64,000 nt of DNA from Fundidesulfovibrio soli. GTDB lineage: Bacteria; Desulfobacterota; Desulfovibrionia; Desulfovibrionales; Desulfovibrionaceae. The notes under the pieces were generated by a model. The model was not told the origin of the DNA, did not search any database, and saw only the letters and a program-made list of their open reading frames with translations. Below, one piece after another: positions 44,877-54,470 of this stretch (the stretch's first letter is position 1; every line of letters starts with the position of its first letter). The stretch is from contig NZ_JAKZKW010000004.1 of NCBI RefSeq assembly GCF_022808695.1, positions 123,784 through 187,783 on the forward strand. Direction: 5' to 3'. The position numbers and the translations under genes were made by a program.

Positions 44877-47800
44877 ATGATCATACAGAGCATCATCGGA
44901 TTTTCGGGCCGCAACAGGCTCGTGGTGGCCATCATGTGCGCCACGTTGGGCCTGTGGGGCGTGTGGGCCATGCGCAACGCGCCCCTGGACGCCATCCCGG
45001 ACCTCTCCGACCCCCAGGTCATCGTCTACACCGAGTGGCAGGGCCGCAGCCCCGACCTGGTGGAGGACCAGGTGACCTACCCCATCGTCACCTCGCTGCT
45101 GGCCGCGCCTGGCGTTCAGGCGGTGCGCGGCTTCTCCTTCCTGGGTTCGTCCTTCATCTACGTGATCTTCAAGGAAGGCACGGACATCTACTGGGCGCGC
45201 TCGCGGGTGCTGGAATACCTGCAATCGGTGCGCGCCAAGATACCGGCGGACGTGAACCCCGTGCTCGGGCCCGACGCCACCAGCCTGGGCTGGGGCTTCT
45301 CCTACGCGCTGGTGGACACCTCGGGGCAGCTCGACCTCTCCCAGCTGCGCTCCCTGCAGGACTGGAACGTCAAGCTGGCCCTGGAGAGCGTGCCCGGCGT
45401 CTCCGAGGTGGCCTCGCTGGGCGGCTTCGTGCGCCAGTACCAGATCACCGTGGACCCGGGGCGGCTCTTCAGCTACGGCCTGCCCCTGCAGAAGGTGCTG
45501 GAGGCCGTGCGCCTCTCCAACAACGACGTGGAAGGCCGCGTGGTGGAGATGTCCGGCACGGAGTACATGGTGCGCGGGCGCGGCTACGTGAAAAGCCTCG
45601 CGGACCTGGAGAACGTCTCCGTGGGCACGGACAACCGGGGCACTCCCGTGTTCCTCAAGGACGTGGCCCGGGTGAGCCTGGGGCCCGAGATGCGCCGGGG
45701 CCTGGCCGACCTGGACGGCCGCGGCGAGGTGGCGGGCGGCATCGTGGTGGTGCGCTTCGGGGAGAACGTGCTCTCCGTCATCGACAGGGTGAAGGCCAAG
45801 ATCGCCGAGGTCGCGCCCTCGCTGCCCCCGGGCGTGAAGTTCGAGGTCACCTACGACCGCTCCGACCTGATCCACCGGGCCATCTCCACACTCACGGAGG
45901 AGATCGTCAAACTCACCGTGGCCGTGAGCGCCGTGTGCGTGGTCTTCCTGTTCCACCTGCCCAGCGCCCTGGTCATCATCCTGACCCTGCCGCTGGCCAT
46001 CGTCATCTCCTTCATCTGCATGAACGCCCTGGGCGTGACCTCCAACATCATGAGCCTCTCCGGCATCGCCATCGCCATCGGCGCCATGGTGGACGCCGCC
46101 ATCATCATGGTGGAGAACGCCCACAAGAAGCTTGAGGACTGGGAACACGCGGGCAGGCCCGGCTCCCGCGTGGAGGTCATCCTGGAGGCCGCGCAGGAGG
46201 TGGGGCCATCGCTGTTCTTCTCCCTGCTGGTGATCACGGTGGGCTTCCTGCCCGTGTTCACGCTCCAGGGCCAGGCCGGGCGGCTGTTCAAGCCCCTGGC
46301 CTACACCAAGACCTTCGCCATGCTCTTCTCGGCCTTCCTGGCCGTGACGCTCACGCCCATGCTCATGACGCTCTTCATCCGGGGCAAGGTGCGCCCGGAG
46401 GACAAGAACCCCCTGAGCCACGTGCTGCGCCTGCTCTACCACCCGTTCGTGATCCTGGCGCTGCGCTTCAAGAAGACCATGATCCTGCTGGCCGTGCTGG
46501 TCATGGCGGCCACTGTCTGGCCCGTGATGCGCCTTGGCTCGGAGTTCATGCCCCCGCTCTACGAGGGCACCCTCTTCTACATGCCCGTGACCATGCCCGG
46601 CATCTCCATCGCCGAGGCCGGGAGGCTCCTCAAGCTGCAGGACTCCATCCTGGCCTCGGTGCCCGAGGTGGCCCAGGTGTTCGGCAAGGCCGGGCGCGCC
46701 GGGACCGCCACGGACCCCGCGCCCATGGAGATGTTCGAGACGGTCATCAACTTGAAGCCTGAAGCGCAGTGGCGCCCGGGCATGAACGTGGAGAAGCTCA
46801 AGGCCGAGCTGGACGCCCGGCTGCAGATCCCCGGGGTGGTCAACGCCTTCACCATGCCCATCAAGGCCCGCATCGACATGCTCTCCACGGGCATCCGCAC
46901 CCCGGTGGGCATCAAGATCCTGGGGCCGGACCTGGCCGAGATCGAAAAGATCGGCACCAGGCTGGAGGAGGTGGTCAAGCAGGTGCCCCACACCCGCTCC
47001 GTCTTCGCGGACAAGGTCAACACCGGCTACTACCTGGACATCAGCGTGAAGCGCCAGGCCGCCGCCCGCTACGGGCTCACCGTGGCCGACGTGCAGGACA
47101 TCGTCGAATCCGCCATCGGCGGGCGCAACCTGACCACCGTGATCCTGGGCCGGGAGCGCTACCCCGTGAACGTGCGCTACCCGCGCGAGCTGCGCCAGGA
47201 CGTGGAGACCATCAGGGCCCTGCTGGTGCCGGTGCAGGGCTCCGGCCCGGGCGGGGAGGAAGCCGGGCCGAGGATGGGGGTGCCGCCCGCGCCCCGCCGG
47301 ATGCTGCAGGTGCCCCTGGGCGAACTGGCCAACATCAAGGTGACCAACGGCCCCTCCATGATCAAGAGCGAGGGGGGCATGCCCACGGCCTACGTCTACA
47401 TCGACTTCTCCGGCACGGACGTGGGCGGCTACGTGAACAGCCTGAAGAAGGCCGTGGCGGAAAACGTGCAGCCGCAGATGCCGGCCGGATACCGGCTGGT
47501 CTGGAGCGGCGAGTACGAGAACATGGTCAGCACCCAGGAGCGGCTGGAGATGGTCATCCCGCTGACCATCTTCATCATCTTCATGCTGCTCTACATCAAC
47601 ACCAAGTCCCTGGCCTCCACCTGCATCGTGCTGCTGGCCGTGCCCTTCTCCCTGGTGGGTTCGTTCTGGCTGCTCTACCTGCTCGGCTACAACATGAGCA
47701 TCGCCGTGTGGGTGGGCATCATCGCCCTGGCGGGCCTGGACGCCGAAACGGGCGTGGTCATGCTGCTGTACCTGCAGCTGGCCTACAAGCAGTGGCAGGA

Positions 47801-48065
47801 CGAGGGCAGGCTCAAGACCCAGGCGGACCTGCGCGAGGCCGTGGAGCACGGCGCCGTGAAGCGCATCCGCCCCAAGATCATGACCGTGGCCGTGATCCTG
47901 GCGGGCCTGCTTCCGGTGATGTTCTCCACGGGCGCGGGCTCGGACGTGATGAAGCGCATCGCCGCGCCCATGATCGGCGGCGTGGTGACCTCCACCATCC
48001 TGGAGTTGCTCCTGTATCCGGCCATCTTCGCGCTCTGGAAGGGCCGGGGGCTGGCAAAGCGGTAG
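44877..48065 (+). CDS. cusA: CusA-type copper/silver RND efflux pump
   Basis: 1062 aa, the heavy-metal RND family. The three Met that bind Cu(I)/Ag(I) in E. coli CusA (573, 623, 672) appear at 569, 619 and 668, a constant offset of four, in LFYMP, PMEMFETV and RIDMLSTG. The proton-relay Asp lies in GAMVDAAIIMVENAHKK. Twelve membrane helices are evident. It expels copper(I) and silver(I) from the periplasm. It starts 12 bases after cusB. The metal specificity is thus well supported. Confidence 0.95.
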   Translation: MIIQSIIGFSGRNRLVVAIMCATLGLWGVWAMRNAPLDAIPDLSDPQVIVYTEWQGRSPDLVEDQVTYPIVTSLLAAPGVQAVRGFSFLGSSFIYVIFKEGTDIYWARSRVLEYLQSVRAKIPADVNPVLGPDATSLGWGFSYALVDTSGQLDLSQLRSLQDWNVKLALESVPGVSEVASLGGFVRQYQITVDPGRLFSYGLPLQKVLEAVRLSNNDVEGRVVEMSGTEYMVRGRGYVKSLADLENVSVGTDNRGTPVFLKDVARVSLGPEMRRGLADLDGRGEVAGGIVVVRFGENVLSVIDRVKAKIAEVAPSLPPGVKFEVTYDRSDLIHRAISTLTEEIVKLTVAVSAVCVVFLFHLPSALVIILTLPLAIVISFICMNALGVTSNIMSLSGIAIAIGAMVDAAIIMVENAHKKLEDWEHAGRPGSRVEVILEAAQEVGPSLFFSLLVITVGFLPVFTLQGQAGRLFKPLAYTKTFAMLFSAFLAVTLTPMLMTLFIRGKVRPEDKNPLSHVLRLLYHPFVILALRFKKTMILLAVLVMAATVWPVMRLGSEFMPPLYEGTLFYMPVTMPGISIAEAGRLLKLQDSILASVPEVAQVFGKAGRAGTATDPAPMEMFETVINLKPEAQWRPGMNVEKLKAELDARLQIPGVVNAFTMPIKARIDMLSTGIRTPVGIKILGPDLAEIEKIGTRLEEVVKQVPHTRSVFADKVNTGYYLDISVKRQAAARYGLTVADVQDIVESAIGGRNLTTVILGRERYPVNVRYPRELRQDVETIRALLVPVQGSGPGGEEAGPRMGVPPAPRRMLQVPLGELANIKVTNGPSMIKSEGGMPTAYVYIDFSGTDVGGYVNSLKKAVAENVQPQMPAGYRLVWSGEYENMVSTQERLEMVIPLTIFIIFMLLYINTKSLASTCIVLLAVPFSLVGSFWLLYLLGYNMSIAVWVGIIALAGLDAETGVVMLLYLQLAYKQWQDEGRLKTQADLREAVEHGAVKRIRPKIMTVAVILAGLLPVMFSTGAGSDVMKRIAAPMIGGVVTSTILELLLYPAIFALWKGRGLAKR

Positions 48066-48508
48066 CGCCGCCGAGGTGGCGCTCCCCCTCCACCCTGGAC
48101 AGACTCGACAATACATGATGAATATTGCCGCCTTGGATTACAGCAGCTGATTCCAGGCGGACCATTCGTTGCCTCAGCGCCTCGCCGGGCTCCGAAGACC
48201 CGGACAGACTGAAGGCGCAACCGCCCGCTGGCGTTCGGTTTCCGGCCGGTTCAGAACGGCCGGACCTGCGCGGTCCCGCCCTCGCTGCCTGCCGTCACCC
48301 CGGTGTCCATCGGCGCCCGGGCGAAGGCCGCTTCCGAATGCCCTCTCACGCCTAATGCCGTGAGCCGAGTGGCCTGACTTGCTAATGATACGACAGCAGC
48401 AGCCGATTCCACTATTGGTGCCGGTGATTTCGTACCGCTCCATCGTGCACCGTTGATCCATATTGCTTTCTGCAACATCATGCCTTTCGTATCTCAGGGG
48501 GGAATAAG
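48066..48508. other. Noncoding gap between cusA and CZB chemoreceptor
   Basis: About 440 bp without a convincing gene. CCGGCCG/CGGCCGG around 48234-48264 is a hairpin without a T run. Short frames on both strands have no ribosome binding site or protein-like content. The last 150 bp are richer in AT, consistent with a promoter for the chemoreceptor, but no clear -35/-10 pair was found. Confidence 0.5.
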
Positions 48509-50479
48509 ATGCGTTGGAAGGATGTAAGGATCCAATGGAAGTTCGCTATTGGTTTCGGTGCCGTGCTCCTCTTCATGCTCACCGCGAGCCTGATCTCAAT
48601 CACAGGCGTCAACTCGATCGTTGACGACGCCAAGATCGTCATCGTGGGCAACAAGCTGAGGGGGGAATTCACACAGAGGATCGTCGACCACCTGAACTGG
48701 GCGAGCAAGCTCAGCGAGTTCCTGAACAGCTCCAAGGCCACCACGCTCGAGGTGCAGATCAACCCGCGACAGTGCGCCTTCGGCAAATGGTATTACGGCG
48801 ATGGCCGCACGGAGGCCGAACGGCTCGTGCCCGGCGTCGCTCCCCTGCTGGCGGACATCGAGCGCTACCACGACGGGCTGCACCGCTCCGCGGGCACCAT
48901 CAAGGAGAAGTTCGTCCCCGTGAACCCGGAGCTCGGCGGGTTCCTGCGCGACAAGCTGGGGGATCACCTGAAGTGGTCCAACGCCGTGCTCAAGGCCCTG
49001 GCCGACGAGAACAGCCGCAAGGCCGAGGTGGAGTCCGACCCGCACAAGTGCGGGCTCGGCAGGTGGCTCTACTCCGACGAGATGGCCGGGCTCAGGCAGG
49101 CCGACCCCGAGTTCGACAAGCAGATCGCCGCGGTCTACGGCCCGCACGAGCGCCTGCATGAGAGCGTGGTCCGCATCAACGCCCTTCTGGGCGAGGGCCG
49201 CCACGGAGACGCGAAGAAATATTTCCACGACGTCACGGAAAAGGAGGCGGGCCTCGCCCTGGCATCCCTCACCGGCGTCATCGGCTGGCACAACGCCCGG
49301 ATGCTCACAGCCGAGGAGGCCAAGAAGGTCTACTCCTCGGAGACCATCCCCAACCTCGTCAAGGTCCAGGAACTCCTGGACAAGACCAAGCAGACCATCA
49401 GCGACCACATCATGACCGACCAGGCCATGCTGGAGGCCGCCGCGCACACGCGCACGACAATCATCGCGGCCACGGCCGTGGCCCTGCCGCTGGCCATCGC
49501 GCTGGCGGTGCTGCTGGCCCGGGGCATCGTGGGCCCGGTGCGGAAGGGCGTGGCCTTCGCCCAGCGCATGGCCGCGGGCGACATGAGCCAGGACCTGGAC
49601 GTGGACCAGAAGGATGAGATCGGCATGCTCGCCGCCGCCCTGCGCGAGATGACCGGGCGCTTGAGCGAAGTCATGAGCGAGGTGGTGGAGGGCGCGGGCA
49701 ACGTGGCCTCGGGCGCGCAGGAGCTCTCGGCCACCTCGGAGACGCTCTCCCAGGGGGCCTCGCAGCAGGCCGCCAGCGTGGAGGAGGTGTCCTCCTCCAT
49801 GGACGAGATGGCCTCCAACATCCAGCACAACGCGGAGAACGCCGCGCAGACCGAGGCCCTGGCCCTGAAGGCCGCGCAGGATGCCGAGGCCGGGGGGCAG
49901 GCCGTGGCCATGACCGTGGGGGCCATGAAACAGATCGCGGAAAAAATCTCCATCATCGAGGAGATCTCGCGCCAGACCAACCTCCTGGCGCTCAACGCCG
50001 CCATCGAGGCGGCCCGCGCGGGCGAGCACGGCAAGGGCTTCGCGGTGGTGGCGGCCGAGGTGCGCAAGCTCGCCGAGCGTTCGGGCCGCGCGGCGACGGA
50101 GATATCGGCCCTCTCCGCCGATTCCGTGGCCGTGGCGGACAAGGCGGGGAAGATGCTCAAGGAGATCGTGCCGGACATCCGCAGGACGGCCGCGCTCATC
50201 CAGGAGATCTCCGCCGCCTCCCGCGAACAGAACAGCGGGGCGGGCCAGATCAACCAGGCCGTGCAGCAGCTGGACCAGGTCGTCCAGCAGAACGCCTCCG
50301 CCTCTGAGGAGATGGCCTCCACGGCGGAGGAACTCTCCAGCCAGGCCGAGCAGCTGCTCTCCACCGTGAGCTTCTTCAAGCTGAAGGACGGCGGCGGGGC
50401 AGCCTCCCGGCCTGCTCGCGCCCTGCCTGGCGGCGCCTGGACCCCGCGCAAGGGGTCAGGGTCGGGGTCAGGAACTTGA
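48509..50479 (+). CDS. Methyl-accepting chemotaxis protein with two CZB domains
   Basis: 656 aa. TM1 (about 12-32) and TM2 (about 318-340) flank a periplasmic region with two chemoreceptor zinc-binding (CZB) modules: His61-Cys89-His121-His125 and His153-Cys181-His213-His217. Spacing is identical (28, 32, 4), so they are tandem duplicates, with CAFGKWYYG and CGLGRWLYS motifs. HAMP and a signalling domain follow (tip [20 protein letters not shown] near 490). CZB is usually cytoplasmic and C-terminal. It may sense zinc, copper or oxidants; ligand is inferred. The tail is [14 protein letters not shown] precedes the ATG. Confidence 0.93.
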   Translation: MRWKDVRIQWKFAIGFGAVLLFMLTASLISITGVNSIVDDAKIVIVGNKLRGEFTQRIVDHLNWASKLSEFLNSSKATTLEVQINPRQCAFGKWYYGDGRTEAERLVPGVAPLLADIERYHDGLHRSAGTIKEKFVPVNPELGGFLRDKLGDHLKWSNAVLKALADENSRKAEVESDPHKCGLGRWLYSDEMAGLRQADPEFDKQIAAVYGPHERLHESVVRINALLGEGRHGDAKKYFHDVTEKEAGLALASLTGVIGWHNARMLTAEEAKKVYSSETIPNLVKVQELLDKTKQTISDHIMTDQAMLEAAAHTRTTIIAATAVALPLAIALAVLLARGIVGPVRKGVAFAQRMAAGDMSQDLDVDQKDEIGMLAAALREMTGRLSEVMSEVVEGAGNVASGAQELSATSETLSQGASQQAASVEEVSSSMDEMASNIQHNAENAAQTEALALKAAQDAEAGGQAVAMTVGAMKQIAEKISIIEEISRQTNLLALNAAIEAARAGEHGKGFAVVAAEVRKLAERSGRAATEISALSADSVAVADKAGKMLKEIVPDIRRTAALIQEISAASREQNSGAGQINQAVQQLDQVVQQNASASEEMASTAEELSSQAEQLLSTVSFFKLKDGGGAASRPARALPGGAWTPRKGSGSGSGT

Positions 50480-50582
50480 ACTGTGGCGCGCGGCGAACAC
50501 GCGTTTGAACAGCAGTCCCTTCACATGAACGGCTTGACGGCCCGGGGAACGCGATCGCGCGCCCCGGGCCGGACCTGCCGTT

Positions 50583-50888
50583 CTAGCCGAACACCTCGGC
50601 GTGCCAAAAGGCGTCGGGATTGCGGAACCAGGCCGCGAACTCCTCGCTGTCGAAGATGCGCAGCTGCTTCAAGTCCACGCCGTAGCGCCTGAACAGCGCC
50701 AGCAGCTCACGGAGGCACTCTTCGTCCACCTCGGCCCGGTCCACCGAGATGTAGAGCGTATCGCCGCTCCCGGATCCTCCCTCCACGCACTCGATCCTGT
50801 CCAGCCACTCGAAGAAGGCTTCTTCATCCCCGGGCGAATAATAGGTCACGTTGCGGGCCTGAAGTTCCACGATATCGGCGTCATCCAT
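50583..50888 (-). CDS. Conserved small acidic protein of unknown function
   Basis: 101 aa with a GGAGG site upstream. The ending FDSEEFAAWFRNPDAFWHAEVFG and the start VTYYSPGDEEAFFEWLDRI are strongly protein-like and recall short acidic proteins of Proteobacteria without known function. Predicted all alpha-beta, cytoplasmic, no Cys cluster or membrane segment. It is convergent with the chemoreceptor gene. Confidence 0.75.
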   Translation of the reverse strand: MDDADIVELQARNVTYYSPGDEEAFFEWLDRIECVEGGSGSGDTLYISVDRAEVDEECLRELLALFRRYGVDLKQLRIFDSEEFAAWFRNPDAFWHAEVFG

Positions 50889-51121
50889 CGGCTGCCTCCA
50901 GGTAAGGTTGAGGGGTCGGCCCCTTAGGCGGCCTGACCCTCCATCCGTCAGGTGGGATTCCGTGTCAAATTCCAGCGGGCTTGGCGTTCATCACGCCAAA
51001 ATGCGTCAGGGGGGGTGATCTCGGCATGGCATATTCCGAACAGTGATGCGGAATAATATTAACCAGACCTCGAAACCTGTTACCCAGGTTGTTACCCGGA
51101 TGGTAGCAGGCCATAAAAGAC

Positions 51122-51147
51122 AAGCCCGGACCAACAAGGCCGGGCTT
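51122..51147 (-). terminator. Terminator downstream of tRNA-Ser
   Basis: AAGCCCGG/CCGGGCTT around a 10-nt loop; on the minus strand it is followed by GTCTTTTATGG. It lies 55 bp beyond the tRNA 3' end. Confidence 0.7.
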
Positions 51148-51158
51148 TCGCCGTAATT

Positions 51159-51199
51159 CCAAGCAATTTTGGACTTCGCTGGACTTGCTTGGAAGTCCA
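51159..51199. repeat. Nested inverted and direct repeats at the tRNA-Ser 3' flank
   Basis: CCAAGCAA/TTGCTTGG (51159-51166 with 51185-51192) overlaps TGGACTTC/GAAGTCCA (51170-51177 with 51192-51199). TGGACTT is also directly repeated at 51170 and 51180. The unit abuts the tRNA 3' end and may be an attachment-site remnant or RNA-processing structure. Confidence 0.55.
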
Positions 51200-51201
51200 T
51201 G

Positions 51202-51291
51202 TGGCGGAGGGAGAGGGATTCGAACCCCCGGAGGGGTCTCCCCCTCAATGGTTTTCAAGACCACCGCCTTAAACCGCTCGGCCATCCCTCC
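51202..51291 (-). tRNA. tRNA-Ser(UGA)
   Basis: 90 nt with encoded CCA. The acceptor stem GGAGGGA/TCCCTCC is perfect. The anticodon loop CTTGAAA places TGA at 34-36 inside the stem GTGGT/ACCAT. A long class II variable arm (GGGGGAGACCCC) and the T loop GGTTCGAATCC confirm tRNA-Ser. It starts 18 bp after the REC-PilZ gene on the same strand. Confidence 0.96.
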
Positions 51292-51309
51292 GCGCCGTGG
51301 GCCAAGTGT

Positions 51310-52026
51310 CTACACGTCCTGGAGGTCCGGGGCAAGGGGCGGCTGCGGGCCGGAAAGCCCCATGTCCGTCAGTTCGCGCAATTGGGCCTGCGTGAGCGAG
51401 GCGAACGCGAGCCCCATGCCCGGCGCGGCGCGCTTGCCGCCCCAGGGCACCCGCCAGACCACGCGGGAGGGTATGGGCGTGCGGTCGTTCAGGTCGGGGA
51501 AGACGAGCCAGACCAGCGCCCCTTCCTCGGGCGGCGCCGGCGCGAACACGGAACACCCGGCCAAAGCCACGCGCAGCGTCACGGACTTGCCGCACGCCTC
51601 TTCCGGGCTGCTCCTTGAGGGGCAGATCATCACGGCAAGATTGAGGGGCACGCCATGCGCCAGAGGGGACGCCGAGGACTTGGCGCAGCCGCACTGACTG
51701 ACGATGAACTCCTTCAAACTGGCCTTGCCGCGGATGGCCTCCCCGCAGGAGACTCCCGCAATGTCGCCCGTGGCCGGGTCCAGCCTCACGCGGATCACCG
51801 GGAGGCGCTCCTCCAGCCTGAAGAGCTCTCGCTTGTCGTAGGTCCGGTCGCGCATCAGGGTGTGCATGTCCACCACGACGCCCTGGTAGGTAGATGTCTG
51901 GATGCGCTCCTTCACGCTGCGGGGCGAGTCCACCACGTCCACCTGGACGTCTGGCCCTCCGATGGCGAGCAGGTAGCCCCGCCTGGCGGGTCCCTCCTCG
52001 GAGACGAGCAACACCCGAATGCTCAT
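51310..52026 (-). CDS. Receiver-like plus PilZ domain protein
   Basis: 238 aa. The N-terminal 110 residues begin IRVLLVSEEGPARRGYLLAI like a receiver domain, but the acidic pocket is incomplete (SEE in place of the usual DD), so phosphorylation is doubtful. The middle region has Cys in VSQCGCAKS. The C-terminal part resembles PilZ (DRTPIPSRVVWRVPWGGKRAAPGMGLAF), so it may bind c-di-GMP; the RxxxR motif is weak. It lies between cheV and tRNA-Ser on the same strand. Confidence 0.7.
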   Translation of the reverse strand: MSIRVLLVSEEGPARRGYLLAIGGPDVQVDVVDSPRSVKERIQTSTYQGVVVDMHTLMRDRTYDKRELFRLEERLPVIRVRLDPATGDIAGVSCGEAIRGKASLKEFIVSQCGCAKSSASPLAHGVPLNLAVMICPSRSSPEEACGKSVTLRVALAGCSVFAPAPPEEGALVWLVFPDLNDRTPIPSRVVWRVPWGGKRAAPGMGLAFASLTQAQLRELTDMGLSGPQPPLAPDLQDV

Positions 52027-52059
52027 GGAACTACTCTGGCCCCTGCCGCGCCATAGCGC

Positions 52060-53031
52060 CTAAAGACCGAGGCGCTTGCCCTTCTGCTCGATGAGCTTCT
52101 TGGCCCGCACCGTCAGGGTGGTGATCTCAGGCTTGGACACCTGGTCGTCCGCGCCCACGGACTGGCCCTTGTGGAAGAGCTTGTCGTTGATGAGCGAGGA
52201 GAACAGGATCACGGGGATGTCGCGCAGCACGGGGTCTTCCTTGATGCGCTTGCAGAGGTTGTGGCCGTCCATGGCGGGCATCTCGATGTCGGAGACCACC
52301 AGGTTGAGCATGGCCAGGATGTCCAACCCGCGATCCGCAGCTTCCTTCTTGATGGTCAGCAGGCGTTCCCAGGCGTTCTGGCCGTTGATGTCCTGCTCGA
52401 CCTCGTACCCGTCGCGGGTCAGGGTGCTGACGATGAGCTTGCGGATGGAGCTGGAGTCATCCACCACCAGGGCGCGGTACTGGAAGCCCTCGCCGGACTC
52501 CACGCGGGAGTCGGCGTCGGGGTCTTCGCGCATGGCCAGGCTGGGGTTGAGGTCCCAGATGATGCGCTCCATGTCGAGCAGGAGCACGATGCGGTCCTCG
52601 AACTTGATGACCCCGGTGAAGCTGTTGGAGGAGAAGCTGGCCACGTAGCCGCTGGGCGGCTCCACCTGCTCCCAGCTCAGGCGGTGGATGCGCGTGACGC
52701 CGGATACCAGGAAGGCGTTGGTGATGTTGTTGAACTCCGAGACGATGACCTTGGCGTTGTCCGTCTCCACCATGGTCTTGCCCAGCCAGACCGACAGGTC
52801 GATGAGCGGGATGATGCGCGAGCGCAGGTTGAAGGTGCCCTCCACGGATGGGTGGGGCGTGCTCGGCAGCTTGGTGACCTTGGGCTTGCGGATGATCTCA
52901 AGCACCTTGGCCACGTTCACGCCGAAATGGCTGCGGTAGGTCGCGCCGTCCTCGCCCACTTCGTCGATGTAGAATTCGACGATCTCCAGCTCGTTGGTCC
53001 CGGATTCGAGAAGAATGTTGGTCTGGCTCAT
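52060..53031 (-). CDS. cheV: Chemotaxis coupling protein CheV
   Basis: 323 aa from ATG 53031. An N-terminal CheW-like coupling domain (about 15-165, NLRSRIIPLIDLSVWLGK) is joined to a C-terminal receiver domain with phospho-acceptor Asp in NLVVSDIEMPAMDG. CheV links chemoreceptors to CheA and is tuned by phosphorylation, giving adaptation. It is upstream of the REC-PilZ gene (33-bp gap). The genes for CheA, CheW, CheR and CheB are not in the window. Confidence 0.94.
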   Translation of the reverse strand: MSQTNILLESGTNELEIVEFYIDEVGEDGATYRSHFGVNVAKVLEIIRKPKVTKLPSTPHPSVEGTFNLRSRIIPLIDLSVWLGKTMVETDNAKVIVSEFNNITNAFLVSGVTRIHRLSWEQVEPPSGYVASFSSNSFTGVIKFEDRIVLLLDMERIIWDLNPSLAMREDPDADSRVESGEGFQYRALVVDDSSSIRKLIVSTLTRDGYEVEQDINGQNAWERLLTIKKEAADRGLDILAMLNLVVSDIEMPAMDGHNLCKRIKEDPVLRDIPVILFSSLINDKLFHKGQSVGADDQVSKPEITTLTVRAKKLIEQKGKRLGL

Positions 53032-53225
53032 GTCCTGCCCTGGGAAATGTGGTGCGAAATGATGCCACATGGGCATAAACCGCTTCAGTTCAAGCCACAT
53101 ACCCGATGTGTTACAAACCTTCGCTTGTCAAGCCTTTCTTCCCGCCCTGCGTGCTTTACACACGGCCCGTGCTGGATTACATACCCGGAAGGGATCGCGG
53201 GCCGATCCGCCATTGGGGACCACTT

Positions 53226-54467
53226 TTGAATCTTCCCACTACCGCATACGTACTGCTCTGGTTTCCTCTCTCGTCGGAAACCTTCATCTTCCGCGAAGTC
53301 AAGTCCCTGCGTCAGCAGGGTCTGCACGTGCTCGTCTACAGCCTGTACGGCAAGAAGCTCTCCAACCTCTCGCCTGAGATGCTCGACGCCTCCTACGGGG
53401 TGCGGCGCATGGGCCTCAAGGCCCTGCCGCTGATGGCGCGCGACATCCTCTACTGGAACAGGCGCGTCCCCGGATGCTTCAAGGCCCTGGCCAGGGAGGT
53501 CCTGCGCCGGAAGTGGAGCTGCCTGGAGGTCAAGGGCGAGGCCTGGTGGGCCTTTCTCGCCGGGTTCAGGCTGGCGCGCCTGCTGGAGCGCGACCAGGTG
53601 GGCCACATCCACGCCCCCTGGGCCAACGGCCCGGCCACGGCGGCCTGGGTGGCCTCGCGGCTCACGGGCATCCCCTTTTCCATGGCCGGCCGCGCCGGGG
53701 ACATCTACCCCCCCGACGGCGCCCTGGCCGAAAAAATCCGCGACAGCGCGTTCGTGCGCGCCAACAACCTGGCCAACGTGGGCTATCTGGCCTCCTTCGC
53801 GCCCGGCCAGGAGCACAAGGTCAACCTGGTCTACAACAGCCTCACCCTGCGCGAGAACGGCGACTGCGACGCCGCCATGGTCGAGCCGCTCAAGCTGCTG
53901 GCCGTGGGCCGCTTCGCCCGCACCAAGGGCTTCGACGTGCTGCTCAAGGCCTGCGCCCTGCTCAAGAAGCAGGGGGTGCGCTTCAGGCTGACCCTGGTGG
54001 GCGCGGGCTTCCAGGGGCCTGTCCTGCGCGCCCTGCGCCTGCTGCTGGGCCTCAAGGACTGCGTGGATATGCCCGGCTTCCTGCCGCACGACCAGCTGTC
54101 CTATCTGTTCAAGACGCATGACGTGTTCCTGGTGCCGAGCGTGGTGCACTCCAGCGGGGACCGCGACGGCATCCCCAACGTGATCATGGAGGCCCTGGCC
54201 TACCGTATGCCCGTGGTGGCCACCGACGTCTGCGGCATCCCCGAGGTGATACGCGACGGCGAGACAGGCCTGATCGTACCCCAGCGCGACCCGGCCGCCC
54301 TGGCCGCCGCCGTGCGCCGCATGGCCTCCGACAGGGGCCGCGCCGTGGAGATGGCGGCTGAAGGGCGCGAGTTGGTGAAGAAGATGTTCGACCCCCAGGC
54401 CAACGCCAAGGCTCTCTTCGAGCTCTTCGCCAGGCACCTCACCCCCCAGGATACGGAGAACCCCTAG
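53226..54467 (+). CDS. GT4-family glycosyltransferase
   Basis: 413 aa from TTG 53226 with GGGGA upstream; an ATG at 53106 would add 40 residues that have no resemblance to the family. AYVLLWFPLSSETFIFREV begins the Rossmann fold, and the C-terminal GT4 signature is PSVVHSSGDRDGIPNVIMEALAYRMPVVATDVCGIPEVI. It transfers a sugar from a nucleotide donor to a glycan or lipid carrier at the inner membrane. First gene of the co-directional glycan run (3-bp gap to the next). Confidence 0.88.
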   Translation: MNLPTTAYVLLWFPLSSETFIFREVKSLRQQGLHVLVYSLYGKKLSNLSPEMLDASYGVRRMGLKALPLMARDILYWNRRVPGCFKALAREVLRRKWSCLEVKGEAWWAFLAGFRLARLLERDQVGHIHAPWANGPATAAWVASRLTGIPFSMAGRAGDIYPPDGALAEKIRDSAFVRANNLANVGYLASFAPGQEHKVNLVYNSLTLRENGDCDAAMVEPLKLLAVGRFARTKGFDVLLKACALLKKQGVRFRLTLVGAGFQGPVLRALRLLLGLKDCVDMPGFLPHDQLSYLFKTHDVFLVPSVVHSSGDRDGIPNVIMEALAYRMPVVATDVCGIPEVIRDGETGLIVPQRDPAALAAAVRRMASDRGRAVEMAAEGRELVKKMFDPQANAKALFELFARHLTPQDTENP

Positions 54468-54470
54468 CCC

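Larger units (their letters stand above)
50889..51201. other. AT-richer gap between small protein gene and tRNA-Ser
   Basis: About 310 bp holding the tRNA terminator and nested inverted repeats, and otherwise no supported gene. A segment near 51000-51110 is notably AT-richer than neighbours, with the duplicated string GTTACCC (51080s and 51090s). Frames there continue through the tRNA and are not credible. Confidence 0.5.

Noticed and set aside
43260..48116. A 1618-codon open frame antisense to the copper efflux operon.
   Set aside because: It mirrors the codon bias of high-GC genes on the other strand. Its product is low-complexity His/Gly/Leu/Val with no domain, and the sense genes are clear.
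48370..48390. Possible sigma54 promoter (TGGCCTGACTTGC) before the CZB chemoreceptor.
   Set aside because: The GG and GC are two bases too close.
50965..51285. Gene fragment overlapping tRNA-Ser on the same strand.
   Set aside because: The frame runs through the tRNA and has no ribosome binding site. No integrase motif is seen.
51202..51291. tRNA-Ser as a current integration site of a mobile island.
   Set aside because: No integrase, no duplicated tRNA 3' end and ordinary chromosomal genes on both sides; only a possible relic is reported.
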